23,369 nucleotides of DNA from an uncultured Roseburia sp. (GCA_900753715.1 CAAEAE010000029.1:1-23369), one strand, 5' to 3'. Numbered from the stretch's first letter, positions 7,097 through 15,034 are shown. Notes: generated by a model not told the origin, from the sequence alone. A program made the numbers and translations.

Positions 7097-8017
7097 ATGG
7101 GTGCGTTAGGGAAGAAAATCGGGAGAGGAATAAAAGAGTGGGGCAAGGCGGCTCCGTTTGTTTTGCCGGGACTGATTCTGGTCGCATTCTTTGTGATTTA
7201 CCCTATGATTTTCACGATCAGAATCTCTTTGTCGGAATACCGGATTGTGCAGGGTGAAATCAACTTTGTGGGATTGCAGAATTATAAGAGTATTTTTTCG
7301 GACACCTCAGGGAGATTCTGGTATGCCCTTCGCAACAATGTTTTGTACGCACTTGTGACAACTCCTGCAATTATTTTCAGCGGTTTGATCTTTGCATTCT
7401 TAATCAACAATCTTCGCCGCGGAAAGACCATTTTCAAAGTCGGCTTTTATCTTCCGGTGATCACTTCATGGGTCATTGTGGGTCTGGTTTTTCAGTATAT
7501 GTTCAACAGCAGCGACAGGGGCCTGATCAATTATATTTTGGTAGATGTTCTTCATTTGATGGACGACTATGTGCCGTGGCTTTTACGGGAATGGTCGGGA
7601 AACGCCGCGATATGGATCATGGGTATCTGGAAAAATGTGGGTTGGGCAATGATTATTTTTCTCGCTGCGCTGCAGGGGATTCCCACCGATCTGTATGAGG
7701 CGGCAAGGCTTGACGGTGCGGATAAAGTGCACGAGTTCCTGTATATTACGGTGCCGATGGTGAAACCAACCATCTATTATGTACTGGTCAACATGATGAT
7801 CGGTTCCTTCAACGTATTTATCCAGGTTATGATGCTGACGGGAGGAAAGCCAAATGGCAGGACGTCCGTATTGCAGTATCTGTTGTATGACAGAGCATTT
7901 AATCAATTCAATTTCGGCGAGGCCTCGGCAATCGGTCTATTCACCGCGGTTACGGTTCTCTTTGTTACAGTCGTGCTGAACAAGATATTCAAACTGGAAG
8001 AGGAGGGGGAGAAGTGA
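7097..8017 (+). CDS. Sugar ABC transporter permease (MalF/UgpA type)
   Basis: A 306-residue inner-membrane permease with about six membrane segments. The first helix (APFVLPGLILVAFFVIYPMI) is typical of the MalF-like group. The cytoplasmic EAA loop reads YEAARLDGADKVHEF followed by ITVPMVKPT and contacts the ATPase subunit. AGGAGG stands about 8 bases before the ATG. It follows the binding protein by 33 bases and its stop codon overlaps the start of the second permease, so the two are probably translationally coupled. The matching ATPase is not in this window; many Firmicutes use a shared MsmK-type ATPase encoded elsewhere. Confidence 0.93.
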   Translation: MGALGKKIGRGIKEWGKAAPFVLPGLILVAFFVIYPMIFTIRISLSEYRIVQGEINFVGLQNYKSIFSDTSGRFWYALRNNVLYALVTTPAIIFSGLIFAFLINNLRRGKTIFKVGFYLPVITSWVIVGLVFQYMFNSSDRGLINYILVDVLHLMDDYVPWLLREWSGNAAIWIMGIWKNVGWAMIIFLAALQGIPTDLYEAARLDGADKVHEFLYITVPMVKPTIYYVLVNMMIGSFNVFIQVMMLTGGKPNGRTSVLQYLLYDRAFNQFNFGEASAIGLFTAVTVLFVTVVLNKIFKLEEEGEK

Positions 8018-8883
8018 TGAAGATCAGAAAATTCATTTCGCAGAGTATCATGTGGATTGTGCTCATAGCCGCGCTGTTTGTTTTTTCAATCCCTTTTCTT
8101 TTTATGATCACCAACACGTTTGAGGAATTTAGTTATGTGCTTCCTTCACCGCCCAAGCTGTTCCCGGACAAGATCAACTTTGCAGCCTACAAGCATATTC
8201 TGCAGCTTCCCGCTTTCTTTACAGCGGTGAAGAACAGCTTTTTCAACACGGCGGTCACTACGGTTTTGACGATTCTGGTTTCCACACTGTCGGCTTACGG
8301 ATTTGCAAAGATAGATTTTCCCGGAAGAGAAAAAATTTTCAAAATCTATCTGTTTTCATTGATGATGCCGGGATTTTTGAACATCATACCGCAGTTTATT
8401 ATTTTGAAGAATATACCCCTTGGATGGCTGCACATGGAAAACGGTCTGATCGGAACCAGAGGCGGATTGATATTGATTTATGTGGCAACCAATGTATGCG
8501 GGCAGACCTTTTTTCTGAGGAACTTTTTTAGGGAGCTGCCAAACTCCCTGTCGGAATCCGTGATTATGGACGGCGGCGGACACGGGACCATTTTCTTCAA
8601 AATCATGCTGCCCTTGTCAAAACCTGCAATCGGAACCATGTCTATTTTTGCGGTTCAGGGCTTCTGGGAGGAGTATTTTTCAGCCAAGGTGCTGGTGGGA
8701 AGCAATGAAAAAATGATCACATTGCCGCTGCTTCTGCAGAGGTTAAACGGGCAGTATGCGACCAGATGGGAATGGGTTTTTGCCGCGTCGGTCATGACAC
8801 TGATACCGGTGATCATTCTGTTTATCTTATGCCAGAAGAAAATGGTGATCGGCGAGCTTTCTTCGGGGGCGGTTAAGGAGTAG
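8017..8883 (+). CDS. Sugar ABC transporter permease (MalG type)
   Basis: A 288-residue inner-membrane permease partner with about six membrane segments. It shows the characteristic early FSIPFLFMITNTF segment, LSAYGFAKIDFPG, and an EAA loop reading ESVIMDGGGHGTIFFKIMLPLSKPA, where the usual EAA is replaced by ESV. The start is ATG 8017, whose A is the last base of the preceding stop codon; AGGAGGGGG is just upstream. A GTG at 8014 in the same frame is less likely. It should pair with the preceding permease and the lipoprotein to form the importer. Confidence 0.93.
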   Translation: MKIRKFISQSIMWIVLIAALFVFSIPFLFMITNTFEEFSYVLPSPPKLFPDKINFAAYKHILQLPAFFTAVKNSFFNTAVTTVLTILVSTLSAYGFAKIDFPGREKIFKIYLFSLMMPGFLNIIPQFIILKNIPLGWLHMENGLIGTRGGLILIYVATNVCGQTFFLRNFFRELPNSLSESVIMDGGGHGTIFFKIMLPLSKPAIGTMSIFAVQGFWEEYFSAKVLVGSNEKMITLPLLLQRLNGQYATRWEWVFAASVMTLIPVIILFILCQKKMVIGELSSGAVKE

Positions 8884-8902
8884 GAAAGGAAAAGAGACAA
8901 AT

Positions 8903-10552
8903 ATGAATGCTACATATAGGGAGTGTTATCCTGATGCCGCCCAGTACAGGGAAGGCCAGATTGTTTCAGTCATCCTGAAGATGCCCCCGGAAACCTTGGG
9001 TGAGACGGTGGAGATCAGGGTAAGCAATCTTGACGGATTCCGGCAGAAGCATACGTTTGAAATAGGACAATCTTCTGTATTTGAGTTGGGGAAATTCCCA
9101 AGAGGAATGTATGGCGTGGATTGCTTTTTTGAAAAAGAGACGATTGCATATACCGCCTTTGATGTGACAGATGGGACGGAAAGGATTGTCAGATACGGCT
9201 TTCTCACGGATTTCGGGCCGGAGGAAAAGGATGATGAGGATATTGTATTTGCGGATAAAATGCACTTGACGGCAATCCAGTTTTATGACTGGATGTATCG
9301 GCACGATCAGTTGGTTTATGATGGGGAAGAGTACGACAATCCCCTTGGAATTTCTATTTCCAACGCCGTGATCAGACGAAAGATAGCGCTCTGCAAAAAA
9401 AATCATATCAGACCCTTTGCATACGGAGCCGTGTATGCTGCAAGCAAGAGTTTCTATGAAACACACAAAAGCTGGGCGATGTATACACAGAACAAGGAAC
9501 CGATCACGTTTGCCGACTGGCTGGTATTTATGAATATCAATCAGAAGTGCGGCTGGAGCAGTTACATCGTGGAGCAGTTCAGAAAGGCTGTGGCGGATCT
9601 GGGCTTTCAGGGAATCCATATGGACACCTACGGGTATCCGAAAAAGGCGTGGACGCCGGACGGGGAGCAGATTAATCTGGAAAAGGATTTCCCCAAGCTG
9701 ATTGCGGAATCGGCAAAAGCAGTAAAGGATGAGGACCCGGAGGCGGGTGTGATCTTTAATGCGGTCAATGACTGGCCGGTGGAAAGCGTGGCGGATTCCG
9801 ACCAGGACAGTATCTACATTGAGGTCTGGCCGCCCCATGACACCTACCTTGATCTGCAGCAGTTAATCAGTAAGGCGAAAAGCCTCTCCGGGGGAAAACA
9901 GGTTATTCTGGCGGCGTATATGCATCCTTTTGCTGAGCAGAAAAATGCAGGGGGAGCGGAGAAGGCATTTTTACTTACCTATGCCGTGATTCATGCCTCA
10001 GGCGGATACCAGCTTGTATTGGGTGAAAACAAAGGGATTCTCTGCGACAGCTATTACAACAAATACGCTGTGCTGAGAGAAGCTTTTCTTCCAACGGTAA
10101 AAGCTTATTGTGACTATATCGTGCGCTACGGTGAACTCATGTCGGGGAGGGATATCACAGATATTTCCATGACGGCAACGGGAGGAATCAATGAAGACAT
10201 CCTGTTTTCATCCGGACAGGCAGAATTTTCCGTGAAGCCGGAGCAGGGAAAAATCTGGACAAAGGTGGGGATCACGGATCACAGGATCATACTGCATCTC
10301 ATCAATTTTAAGGGCGAAAATGAACTGTGGAATGTGGACAAGAACAGTGGTATAATAAAGGTTGACGATATTGCCATCCGGGTGCTGATCGACCGTAAAA
10401 TCCGAAATGTGTTTTGGGCAAGTCCCGACGAAGACGGAGGTATGCAGCGAGGCATTGATTTTACGATTGAGAAGGGGGCACAGGGAAACTATCTTTGCCT
10501 GACGGGTCAGAAAGTTGCAATCTGGAGCACCATCTGGATTGATTTTGAGTAG
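8903..10552 (+). CDS. GH66 dextranase-family glycoside hydrolase, apparently cytoplasmic
   Basis: A 549-residue glycoside hydrolase family 66 protein. An N-terminal beta domain (1-90) leads to RYGFLTDF (97-104), then a TIM barrel with QFYDWMYRHD (126-135), GIHMDTYG with the expected nucleophile Asp241, and IYIEVWPP with the expected acid/base Glu307. The 66-residue spacing matches the known GH66 pair, and a C-terminal beta domain follows. Family members are endo-dextranases cutting alpha-1,6-glucan or cycloisomaltooligosaccharide transferases. The protein has no signal peptide, no wall anchor and no carbohydrate-binding module, and is shorter than secreted relatives, so it probably acts on imported oligosaccharides in the cytoplasm. 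It lies 19 bases behind the permease gene, with AGGAAAGG upstream of the ATG. Confidence 0.88.
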   Translation: MNATYRECYPDAAQYREGQIVSVILKMPPETLGETVEIRVSNLDGFRQKHTFEIGQSSVFELGKFPRGMYGVDCFFEKETIAYTAFDVTDGTERIVRYGFLTDFGPEEKDDEDIVFADKMHLTAIQFYDWMYRHDQLVYDGEEYDNPLGISISNAVIRRKIALCKKNHIRPFAYGAVYAASKSFYETHKSWAMYTQNKEPITFADWLVFMNINQKCGWSSYIVEQFRKAVADLGFQGIHMDTYGYPKKAWTPDGEQINLEKDFPKLIAESAKAVKDEDPEAGVIFNAVNDWPVESVADSDQDSIYIEVWPPHDTYLDLQQLISKAKSLSGGKQVILAAYMHPFAEQKNAGGAEKAFLLTYAVIHASGGYQLVLGENKGILCDSYYNKYAVLREAFLPTVKAYCDYIVRYGELMSGRDITDISMTATGGINEDILFSSGQAEFSVKPEQGKIWTKVGITDHRIILHLINFKGENELWNVDKNSGIIKVDDIAIRVLIDRKIRNVFWASPDEDGGMQRGIDFTIEKGAQGNYLCLTGQKVAIWSTIWIDFE

Positions 10553-10564
10553 GAGTCATGGGAC

Positions 10565-11488
10565 ATGTTCTACTACGATGCAGAGAAATTGCCCAAGGTA
10601 CGGCTGATCGGAAAAGTAAAGTATCAGCAGCCGTGGAAACATTTTCACAGGTGTATTGACGAATATCTGGTCTATGCGATCCGGGACGGAAACATGTTCC
10701 TGAACGAAGAAGGAACCAGATATCATTTGAAAAAGAATGATTTTCTGATCCTTGAGCCGGGAATGAGCCACGAAGGTTATGAGGCTGCCGTCTGTGATTA
10801 TTACTACATTCATTTCAAGTCGGACGGTATCCGCAGAGTGGAGCGGGAGAAGGAGGGCAGCTTTATCGAGGAAATGCTGGAGAAGAGAAAAAAATCTCTT
10901 CTCAGCTACAATCTTGATGAGGGGGATGTGATAGATTCCGTTGCCTGTCTGCCGAAGTATTTCCATATTCCCGACAGTATGGATTACCGATCCCTGTTCA
11001 GGGGGGCAATCGACACCTACAATCACAGGGAAGAGCATTACAAGAGGATTGCCTCTGCAGATGTGCATCGTTTTTTGCTTGACATCTGCCATGAATATCT
11101 CCTCTATCGGGGGAAAATTGACAATTCCGTGCATGTGCGGAAGTCGGAATATCATGTGGAGCAGATCATGAGTTGGCTGAACAGCCATTATTCTTCACAG
11201 ATTTCGAGCAAAATGCTGGAAGATACCTTTGAGATTAATTTTGATTATATCAACCGGGTATTTTCCGAAATGACCGGACAGACTATATTCAGCTATCTGA
11301 ATATGTTGAGAATCAATCAGGCAAAGGAACTGATCCGGACCACCAACCTATCCTTTACTGAGATCGCGTATCTGGTCGGGATAGAGGATCGGTATTATTT
11401 TTCCAGGGTGTTTAAAAGAATGGTAGGAATGACACCGACAGAGTACTATAACAGCTTGCATGACGCACAGAGAATCAAAAGAAGATAA
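10565..11488 (+). CDS. AraC-family transcriptional regulator
   Basis: A 307-residue regulator with an N-terminal cupin-like sensing domain (about 1-110, including FHRCIDEYLVYAI and the FLILEPG turn) and a C-terminal AraC DNA-binding domain with two helix-turn-helices (about 200-300: SSKMLEDTFEINFDYINRVF and LSFTEIAYLVGIEDRYYFSR, ending FKRMVGMTPTEYY). It lies 12 bases after the GH66 gene inside the same run, with AGGAG before the ATG, and probably senses the transported sugar. Its likely target is the promoter upstream of the binding protein, which lacks a good -35, although the palindrome there looks more LacI-like than the direct half-sites usual for AraC proteins. Confidence 0.9.
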   Translation: MFYYDAEKLPKVRLIGKVKYQQPWKHFHRCIDEYLVYAIRDGNMFLNEEGTRYHLKKNDFLILEPGMSHEGYEAAVCDYYYIHFKSDGIRRVEREKEGSFIEEMLEKRKKSLLSYNLDEGDVIDSVACLPKYFHIPDSMDYRSLFRGAIDTYNHREEHYKRIASADVHRFLLDICHEYLLYRGKIDNSVHVRKSEYHVEQIMSWLNSHYSSQISSKMLEDTFEINFDYINRVFSEMTGQTIFSYLNMLRINQAKELIRTTNLSFTEIAYLVGIEDRYYFSRVFKRMVGMTPTEYYNSLHDAQRIKRR

Positions 11489-11509
11489 GCGGGATCGGAG
11501 GGCGTGAAT

Positions 11510-13324
11510 ATGAAGTATATTCCCACAGGGAACGAGTATGTGACATTGGACAGAATAGGCGAGGAGGACGCCGGACTGGAGGCGGTGTCCGTTTTGCATA
11601 TGGGGTATAAGGGAATCCTGCAAATTGCAGGCGGCGCGGAAAAGAAGCTGCTCCGCCCGTATTTTGTCTGCGGGGGAGAACGGGTAGGGCTGAAACGGCT
11701 TTGCTGGGAGAGAAAATATAACTGGCTTCCGCATTTTTGCTATGAGGATGAAAAGTGTGTGCTGGAGGGAACCCTCTTTGCGCCTCCGGGTGAACGGGGA
11801 TTTTTCTATTCGCTGACCCTGACAAACAAGGCGGGGGAGCCGCTTTCTGTTTCACTGGGGCTTGAGGGCAGCATACACGCGCTGAACCATATCATAAACG
11901 AAACCAGACAGATGAATGTGCGGAAGGAAACAAAGAACAGTAACTGGAATCACAGCGTCGTGTTCAGCTTTGTGGGAGAGACGGATATTCTGGCGTTTGC
12001 GCCGATCTTCGAGGAAGGCGGGGAGGCTGTCACCGCAGATGTCACGCAGAGCGGATATGACACGGAATACTGCTTTTACAGATCGAAAGAGCTTGCGCCC
12101 GGAGAAGAGATGCGGTTTGACGGAATCTGGGGACTGGGATATGAGGAAGTGTCGGCAGCCACTTCGGCAAAGGAACTGCTGCGGCACGGTTATGAGTGGG
12201 AGTACCGGCACACTGCGCAGAAGCTTGAAAAACTTTGCACCGCAAGGAAAACCAAGCAGGATTTGCCGGAAGCAATTCAAAACATCTCCGACACAAACGC
12301 CCTGTTTTGCTATTATTATGCCTCGGGAAGAACCATCGACACGGAGGAAGCGGTGTTGGTAACCTCCAGAAGTGACCGATACTATGTCAGTGCTGCGTTT
12401 TGGGATCGGGATGCACTTCTCTGGGCGTTTCCCTGCATTCTGGAAATGGATCAGGTCTATGCAAGGGAGCTTTTGCTGTATGTATTCGGAAGACAACGGC
12501 GCAACTTCGGTATGCACAGCAGATATATAGACGGGACGCTTCTGGAGCCGGGCTTTGAACTGGACGAGCTGGCGGCGCCAATCTATGCGCTGACGGAATA
12601 CTGCCTGTCCACGAAGGATACGGGTATACTGGCGCATACGTTTGTGGAAGAGGGAATCCGGCTTGTTCTGGAAAGACTGGAAACCTATAAGCATCCCCAT
12701 ACAGACCTCTATGAGACGTTTTTGCTGCCGTCGGATGATGAGGCGGAATATTTTTATGTGACGTACGATAATGCTTTGCTGAGCATTTCTCTGGAGAGGC
12801 TCGGCAGGGTGCTGCAAAATGAAGGACAGACAAAACGGGCAGGGGAGATTCTGGATAAGGCGGACCGCATAAAGAAAGCCGTATGGGAGCATTGTGTGAC
12901 GGAAAAGGACGAAAAACGTATCTTTGCGTGGGCGGTTGACCTGAACGGAAACGCACAGATCTACGACGAGCCGCCCGGAAGTCTGCAGCTGTTGGCTTAT
13001 TACGGATTTGTCGGTGGGGAGGATGAGGTTTACCGCAATACCATGGGGCTGATCCGCGGCGATCAGTACCGATATTCCTTTGCGGGATGCTACATTGACG
13101 AGATTGGCTGCGCCCATGCGGAACATCCATGGATACTGAGTCTGGCAAACAGTCTGTTATGCGGAGACAGGCAGCATGCGCTCTCGCTGCTGACGAAAAT
13201 GTCTATGGATAACGGCATTGCCTGTGAGAGCGTATACGAGGGGGACGGCACCTGCGCAACCGGCGACGCCTTTGGCACCTGCGCAGGATTTCTTGCCTAT
13301 GCCATCAATCGGCCGTCTTTGTGA
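11510..13324 (+). CDS. (alpha/alpha)6-barrel glycoside hydrolase, GH125-like
   Basis: A 604-residue enzyme with an N-terminal beta-sandwich (about 1-230) and a six-hairpin (alpha/alpha)6 barrel (about 245-604). Conserved-looking acid clusters are WDRDA (298-302), FELDEL with Glu350, Asp352 and Glu353, and CESVYEGDG with Glu573. The order and spacing of these blocks recall GH125 exo-mannosidases (WLRDS, WELDSL, HES) and more distantly glucoamylases and glycogen-debranching C-domains. Assignment to GH125 is tentative; next to GH66 an exo-acting alpha-glucosidase would fit better. ATG 11510 is chosen since GGAGG ends 8 bases upstream; GTG 11504 is alternative. No signal peptide, so cytoplasmic. 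It is the last gene of the sugar locus; I see no clear terminator behind it. Confidence 0.75.
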   Translation: MKYIPTGNEYVTLDRIGEEDAGLEAVSVLHMGYKGILQIAGGAEKKLLRPYFVCGGERVGLKRLCWERKYNWLPHFCYEDEKCVLEGTLFAPPGERGFFYSLTLTNKAGEPLSVSLGLEGSIHALNHIINETRQMNVRKETKNSNWNHSVVFSFVGETDILAFAPIFEEGGEAVTADVTQSGYDTEYCFYRSKELAPGEEMRFDGIWGLGYEEVSAATSAKELLRHGYEWEYRHTAQKLEKLCTARKTKQDLPEAIQNISDTNALFCYYYASGRTIDTEEAVLVTSRSDRYYVSAAFWDRDALLWAFPCILEMDQVYARELLLYVFGRQRRNFGMHSRYIDGTLLEPGFELDELAAPIYALTEYCLSTKDTGILAHTFVEEGIRLVLERLETYKHPHTDLYETFLLPSDDEAEYFYVTYDNALLSISLERLGRVLQNEGQTKRAGEILDKADRIKKAVWEHCVTEKDEKRIFAWAVDLNGNAQIYDEPPGSLQLLAYYGFVGGEDEVYRNTMGLIRGDQYRYSFAGCYIDEIGCAHAEHPWILSLANSLLCGDRQHALSLLTKMSMDNGIACESVYEGDGTCATGDAFGTCAGFLAYAINRPSL

Positions 13325-13424
13325 AAAGTGTTTGAATGCATCTGCCCAAATCGCTCTTGCGTTTCCGAAGAAATTCGTCTAAAATAAGATTCAGACTTGC
13401 AGAGCACCGAAAGTGAGGATTGGC

Positions 13425-13655
13425 ATGCGGGAAATGATTTTTAAAATGGAGAGACCCGGACTTTTGCAGGAAGGACAGAGGGTTACGGTGACGGAGGGCC
13501 TGCTGCCCAGCAACTATTACTACACCATTGACCCGTCTTTGGCGATGTCGGGGAACGTGCCGTTCCGGGAGAGGATGCTTGCAAGGGAGGGCGTTGTGAA
13601 GGCGATCGAGGAAAATGACCGCGGATTTTACGTTACGGCGCAGTTTGAAGAGTAG
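13425..13655 (+). CDS. Small hypothetical protein
   Basis: A 76-residue protein I do not recognise. It begins MREMIFKMERPGLLQEGQRV and contains VTVTEGLLPSNYYYT; the pattern suggests a small beta-rich, soluble protein, with no membrane segment or signal peptide. The start at ATG 13425 has GAGG about 8 bases upstream; a GTG at 13413 is possible. It lies 20 bases before the RidA gene in the same direction, so the two are probably cotranscribed. The 100-base gap before it shows no strong promoter or terminator. The codon pattern and close packing support a real gene, but no function can be given. Confidence 0.65.
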   Translation: MREMIFKMERPGLLQEGQRVTVTEGLLPSNYYYTIDPSLAMSGNVPFRERMLAREGVVKAIEENDRGFYVTAQFEE

Positions 13656-13675
13656 AGGAAAGGCAGGAAAAGAGT

Positions 13676-14071
13676 ATGATCGAACAAATTTCAACAGACA
13701 AGGCACCGGCAGCAATCGGCCCCTATTCCCAGGGCGTTATCACGGGAAACCTGTTCTTCGGTTCCGGACAGATCCCCATCAACCCGGCTACGGGAAATGT
13801 GGAGGGCGAAAATATTACACAGCAGGCAGAGCTTGTGATGAAAAACATCGGAGGACTGCTGAAGGCAGCGGGAGCGGATTATACCCATGTGGTAAAGACC
13901 ACCTGTTTTCTGGCGGATATGAACGACTTTGCGGCGTTCAACGAAGTATATGCCCGTTACTTTATCGGAAATCCCGCAAGAAGCTGCGTGGCGGTAAAGA
14001 CGCTTCCCAAGAACGTGCTCTGCGAGGTTGAGGTGATCGCGGATCTGGCGCATGCCTCCTTTGACCTGTAA
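13676..14071 (+). CDS. ridA: RidA family reactive enamine/imine deaminase
   Basis: A 131-residue RidA (YjgF/YER057c/UK114) protein of standard length. It shows the N-terminal APAAIGPYSQGV, the FGSGQIP strand, NIGGLLKAAGADYTHVVKTT, and PARSCVAVKTLPKN, where the Arg-Ser-Cys block carries the Arg that binds the substrate carboxylate, followed by CEVEVIA with the active-site Glu region. The enzyme works in the cytoplasm as a trimer, hydrolysing reactive 2-aminoacrylate and other imines from PLP enzymes to keto acids and ammonia. It sits between a small unknown gene and the shikimate-kinase-like gene with short gaps, consistent with one housekeeping transcript. Confidence 0.95.
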   Translation: MIEQISTDKAPAAIGPYSQGVITGNLFFGSGQIPINPATGNVEGENITQQAELVMKNIGGLLKAAGADYTHVVKTTCFLADMNDFAAFNEVYARYFIGNPARSCVAVKTLPKNVLCEVEVIADLAHASFDL

Positions 14072-14085
14072 AAAAGAGGTCAGCC

Positions 14086-14607
14086 ATGTCAGACAAAAAG
14101 AAGAATCTGGTGCTGATCGGGATGCCCGGCGCGGGAAAGAGCACCGTGGGCGTCGTGGTGGCGAAGATGCTGGGATACCGTTTTCTGGACTCCGATCTGG
14201 TGATTCAGGAGCGTTTCGGAAAGCTTTTGCATGAACTGATCGAGGAGCACGGTATAGAGGGCTTCTGGAAGCTGGAAAACGAGGTGAACGCCTCCCTCGA
14301 TACGGAGTATGCGGTGATCGCCACCGGCGGGAGTGTGTGCTACGAGCAGGAAGCGATGGAGCATCTTGGAAAAATCGGCACGGTGGTATACTTAAAGCTG
14401 TCGTACGAATCCCTTGTGGAGCGTCTGGGAGATCTGAACGCCCGGGGCGTGACGCTGCGGCCGGGACAGGATCTGCGGGGACTTTACGAGGAGAGGACGC
14501 CCCTCTATGAGCGGTATGCCGGAGTCACGGTGGACTGCGAGGGAAAGCAGCTTCGGGACATCGCCGCGGAGATCTGCGACCTTGTGCGGCAGGAAAAAAC
14601 GGTTTAA
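14086..14607 (+). CDS. Shikimate kinase-like protein
   Basis: A 173-residue NMP-kinase-fold protein of the shikimate kinase family. Walker A is GMPGAGKST (12-20), the DSD motif (35-37) matches the shikimate-binding Asp, ATGGS (79-83) is the glycine pair of the substrate site, Arg120 is in the lid, and ERTPLY (136-141) holds the late Arg137. The FRxxE motif, whose Arg contacts the shikimate carboxylate, reads FWKLE (60-64), so that Arg is replaced by Trp with Lys next to it. The usual role is phosphorylation of shikimate in aromatic amino acid synthesis; given the changed residue, another substrate is possible. It lies 14 bases after ridA with AGAGG before the ATG; no other aro gene is nearby. 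Confidence 0.82.
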   Translation: MSDKKKNLVLIGMPGAGKSTVGVVVAKMLGYRFLDSDLVIQERFGKLLHELIEEHGIEGFWKLENEVNASLDTEYAVIATGGSVCYEQEAMEHLGKIGTVVYLKLSYESLVERLGDLNARGVTLRPGQDLRGLYEERTPLYERYAGVTVDCEGKQLRDIAAEICDLVRQEKTV

Positions 14608-14612
14608 ACTGC

Positions 14613-14641
14613 GTATAAAATAAAGAAAAACAACCATAATA
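14613..14641 (+). promoter_or_regulatory. Sigma-G-type promoter of spoVAE
   Basis: GTATA (14613-14617, fits GHATR), a 17-base spacer, and CATAATA (14635-14641, one mismatch to CATACTA). The spacing equals that of the spoVAD promoter. Transcription would start near 14648, inside the left arm of the inverted repeat that covers the spoVAE start. Confidence 0.6.
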
Positions 14642-14687
14642 ATCCATGATTCAAATTTCCGGGAAGGGAGAAAGATCATGGATTATT
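14638..14687 (+). promoter_or_regulatory. Inverted repeat burying the spoVAE start codon
   Basis: AATAATCCATGAT (14638-14650) is perfectly complementary to ATCATGGATTATT (14675-14687), 13 pairs with a 24-base loop. The right arm contains the spoVAE ATG (14678-14680) and the first codons; the loop contains the ribosome binding site (AAGGGAG, 14664-14670). In mRNA read through from upstream this stem would hide the start codon. The left arm overlaps the -10 of the predicted sigma-G promoter. Confidence 0.65.
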
Positions 14688-15034
14688 TTAATGCATTCTG
14701 GGTGGGAGGACTGATCTGTGCGCTGGCGCAGATCCTGATGGAAAAGACAAAGATGCTTCCGGGAAGGATCATGGTGTTGCTGGTGTGTCTCGGAGCCGTG
14801 ATCAGTGTGTTCGGCTGGTATGAGCCCTTTGTGGAATATGCCGGAGCCGGGGCGTCCGTGCCGCTTCTGGGATTCGGCAATGTGCTGATGAAGGGCGTGA
14901 AGGAAGGACTGGATCAGACCGGGTTTCTGGGATTGTTTCAGGGCGGCTTTAAGGCGGGCGCGGTGGGCTGCAGCGCCGCACTGATCTTCGGGCTTCTGGC
15001 AGCGCTGATCTTCAATCCCAAGATGAAGAAATAA
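14678..15034 (+). CDS. spoVAE: SpoVAE-type sporulation membrane protein
   Basis: A 118-residue integral membrane protein of the SpoVAE (SpoVAEb) family, with the typical start FNAFWVGGLICALAQILM, a DxTK-like METKMLPGR-type loop (here EKTKMLPGRIMVL), and later GFGNVLMKGV, GLFQGGFKAGAVGCSAAL and a last membrane helix ending NPKMKK. About three to four hydrophobic segments are visible. SpoVA proteins form the forespore inner-membrane channel for dipicolinic acid uptake and release, together with SpoVAC and SpoVAD. Here the gene is separated from spoVAD by about 9 kb. AAGGGAG is correctly spaced before the ATG, but the ATG lies in a potential hairpin. A strong terminator follows. Confidence 0.9.
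   Translation: MDYFNAFWVGGLICALAQILMEKTKMLPGRIMVLLVCLGAVISVFGWYEPFVEYAGAGASVPLLGFGNVLMKGVKEGLDQTGFLGLFQGGFKAGAVGCSAALIFGLLAALIFNPKMKK

Noticed and set aside
10351..10362. TATAAT-like sequence inside the GH66 gene as an internal promoter
   Set aside because: There is no matching -35 and no start site it would serve; chance in coding sequence is likelier.
11852..13126. 424-codon open frame on the minus strand
   Set aside because: It lies wholly antisense to the (alpha/alpha)6 glycosidase, whose motifs are clear, and has shadow-like composition.
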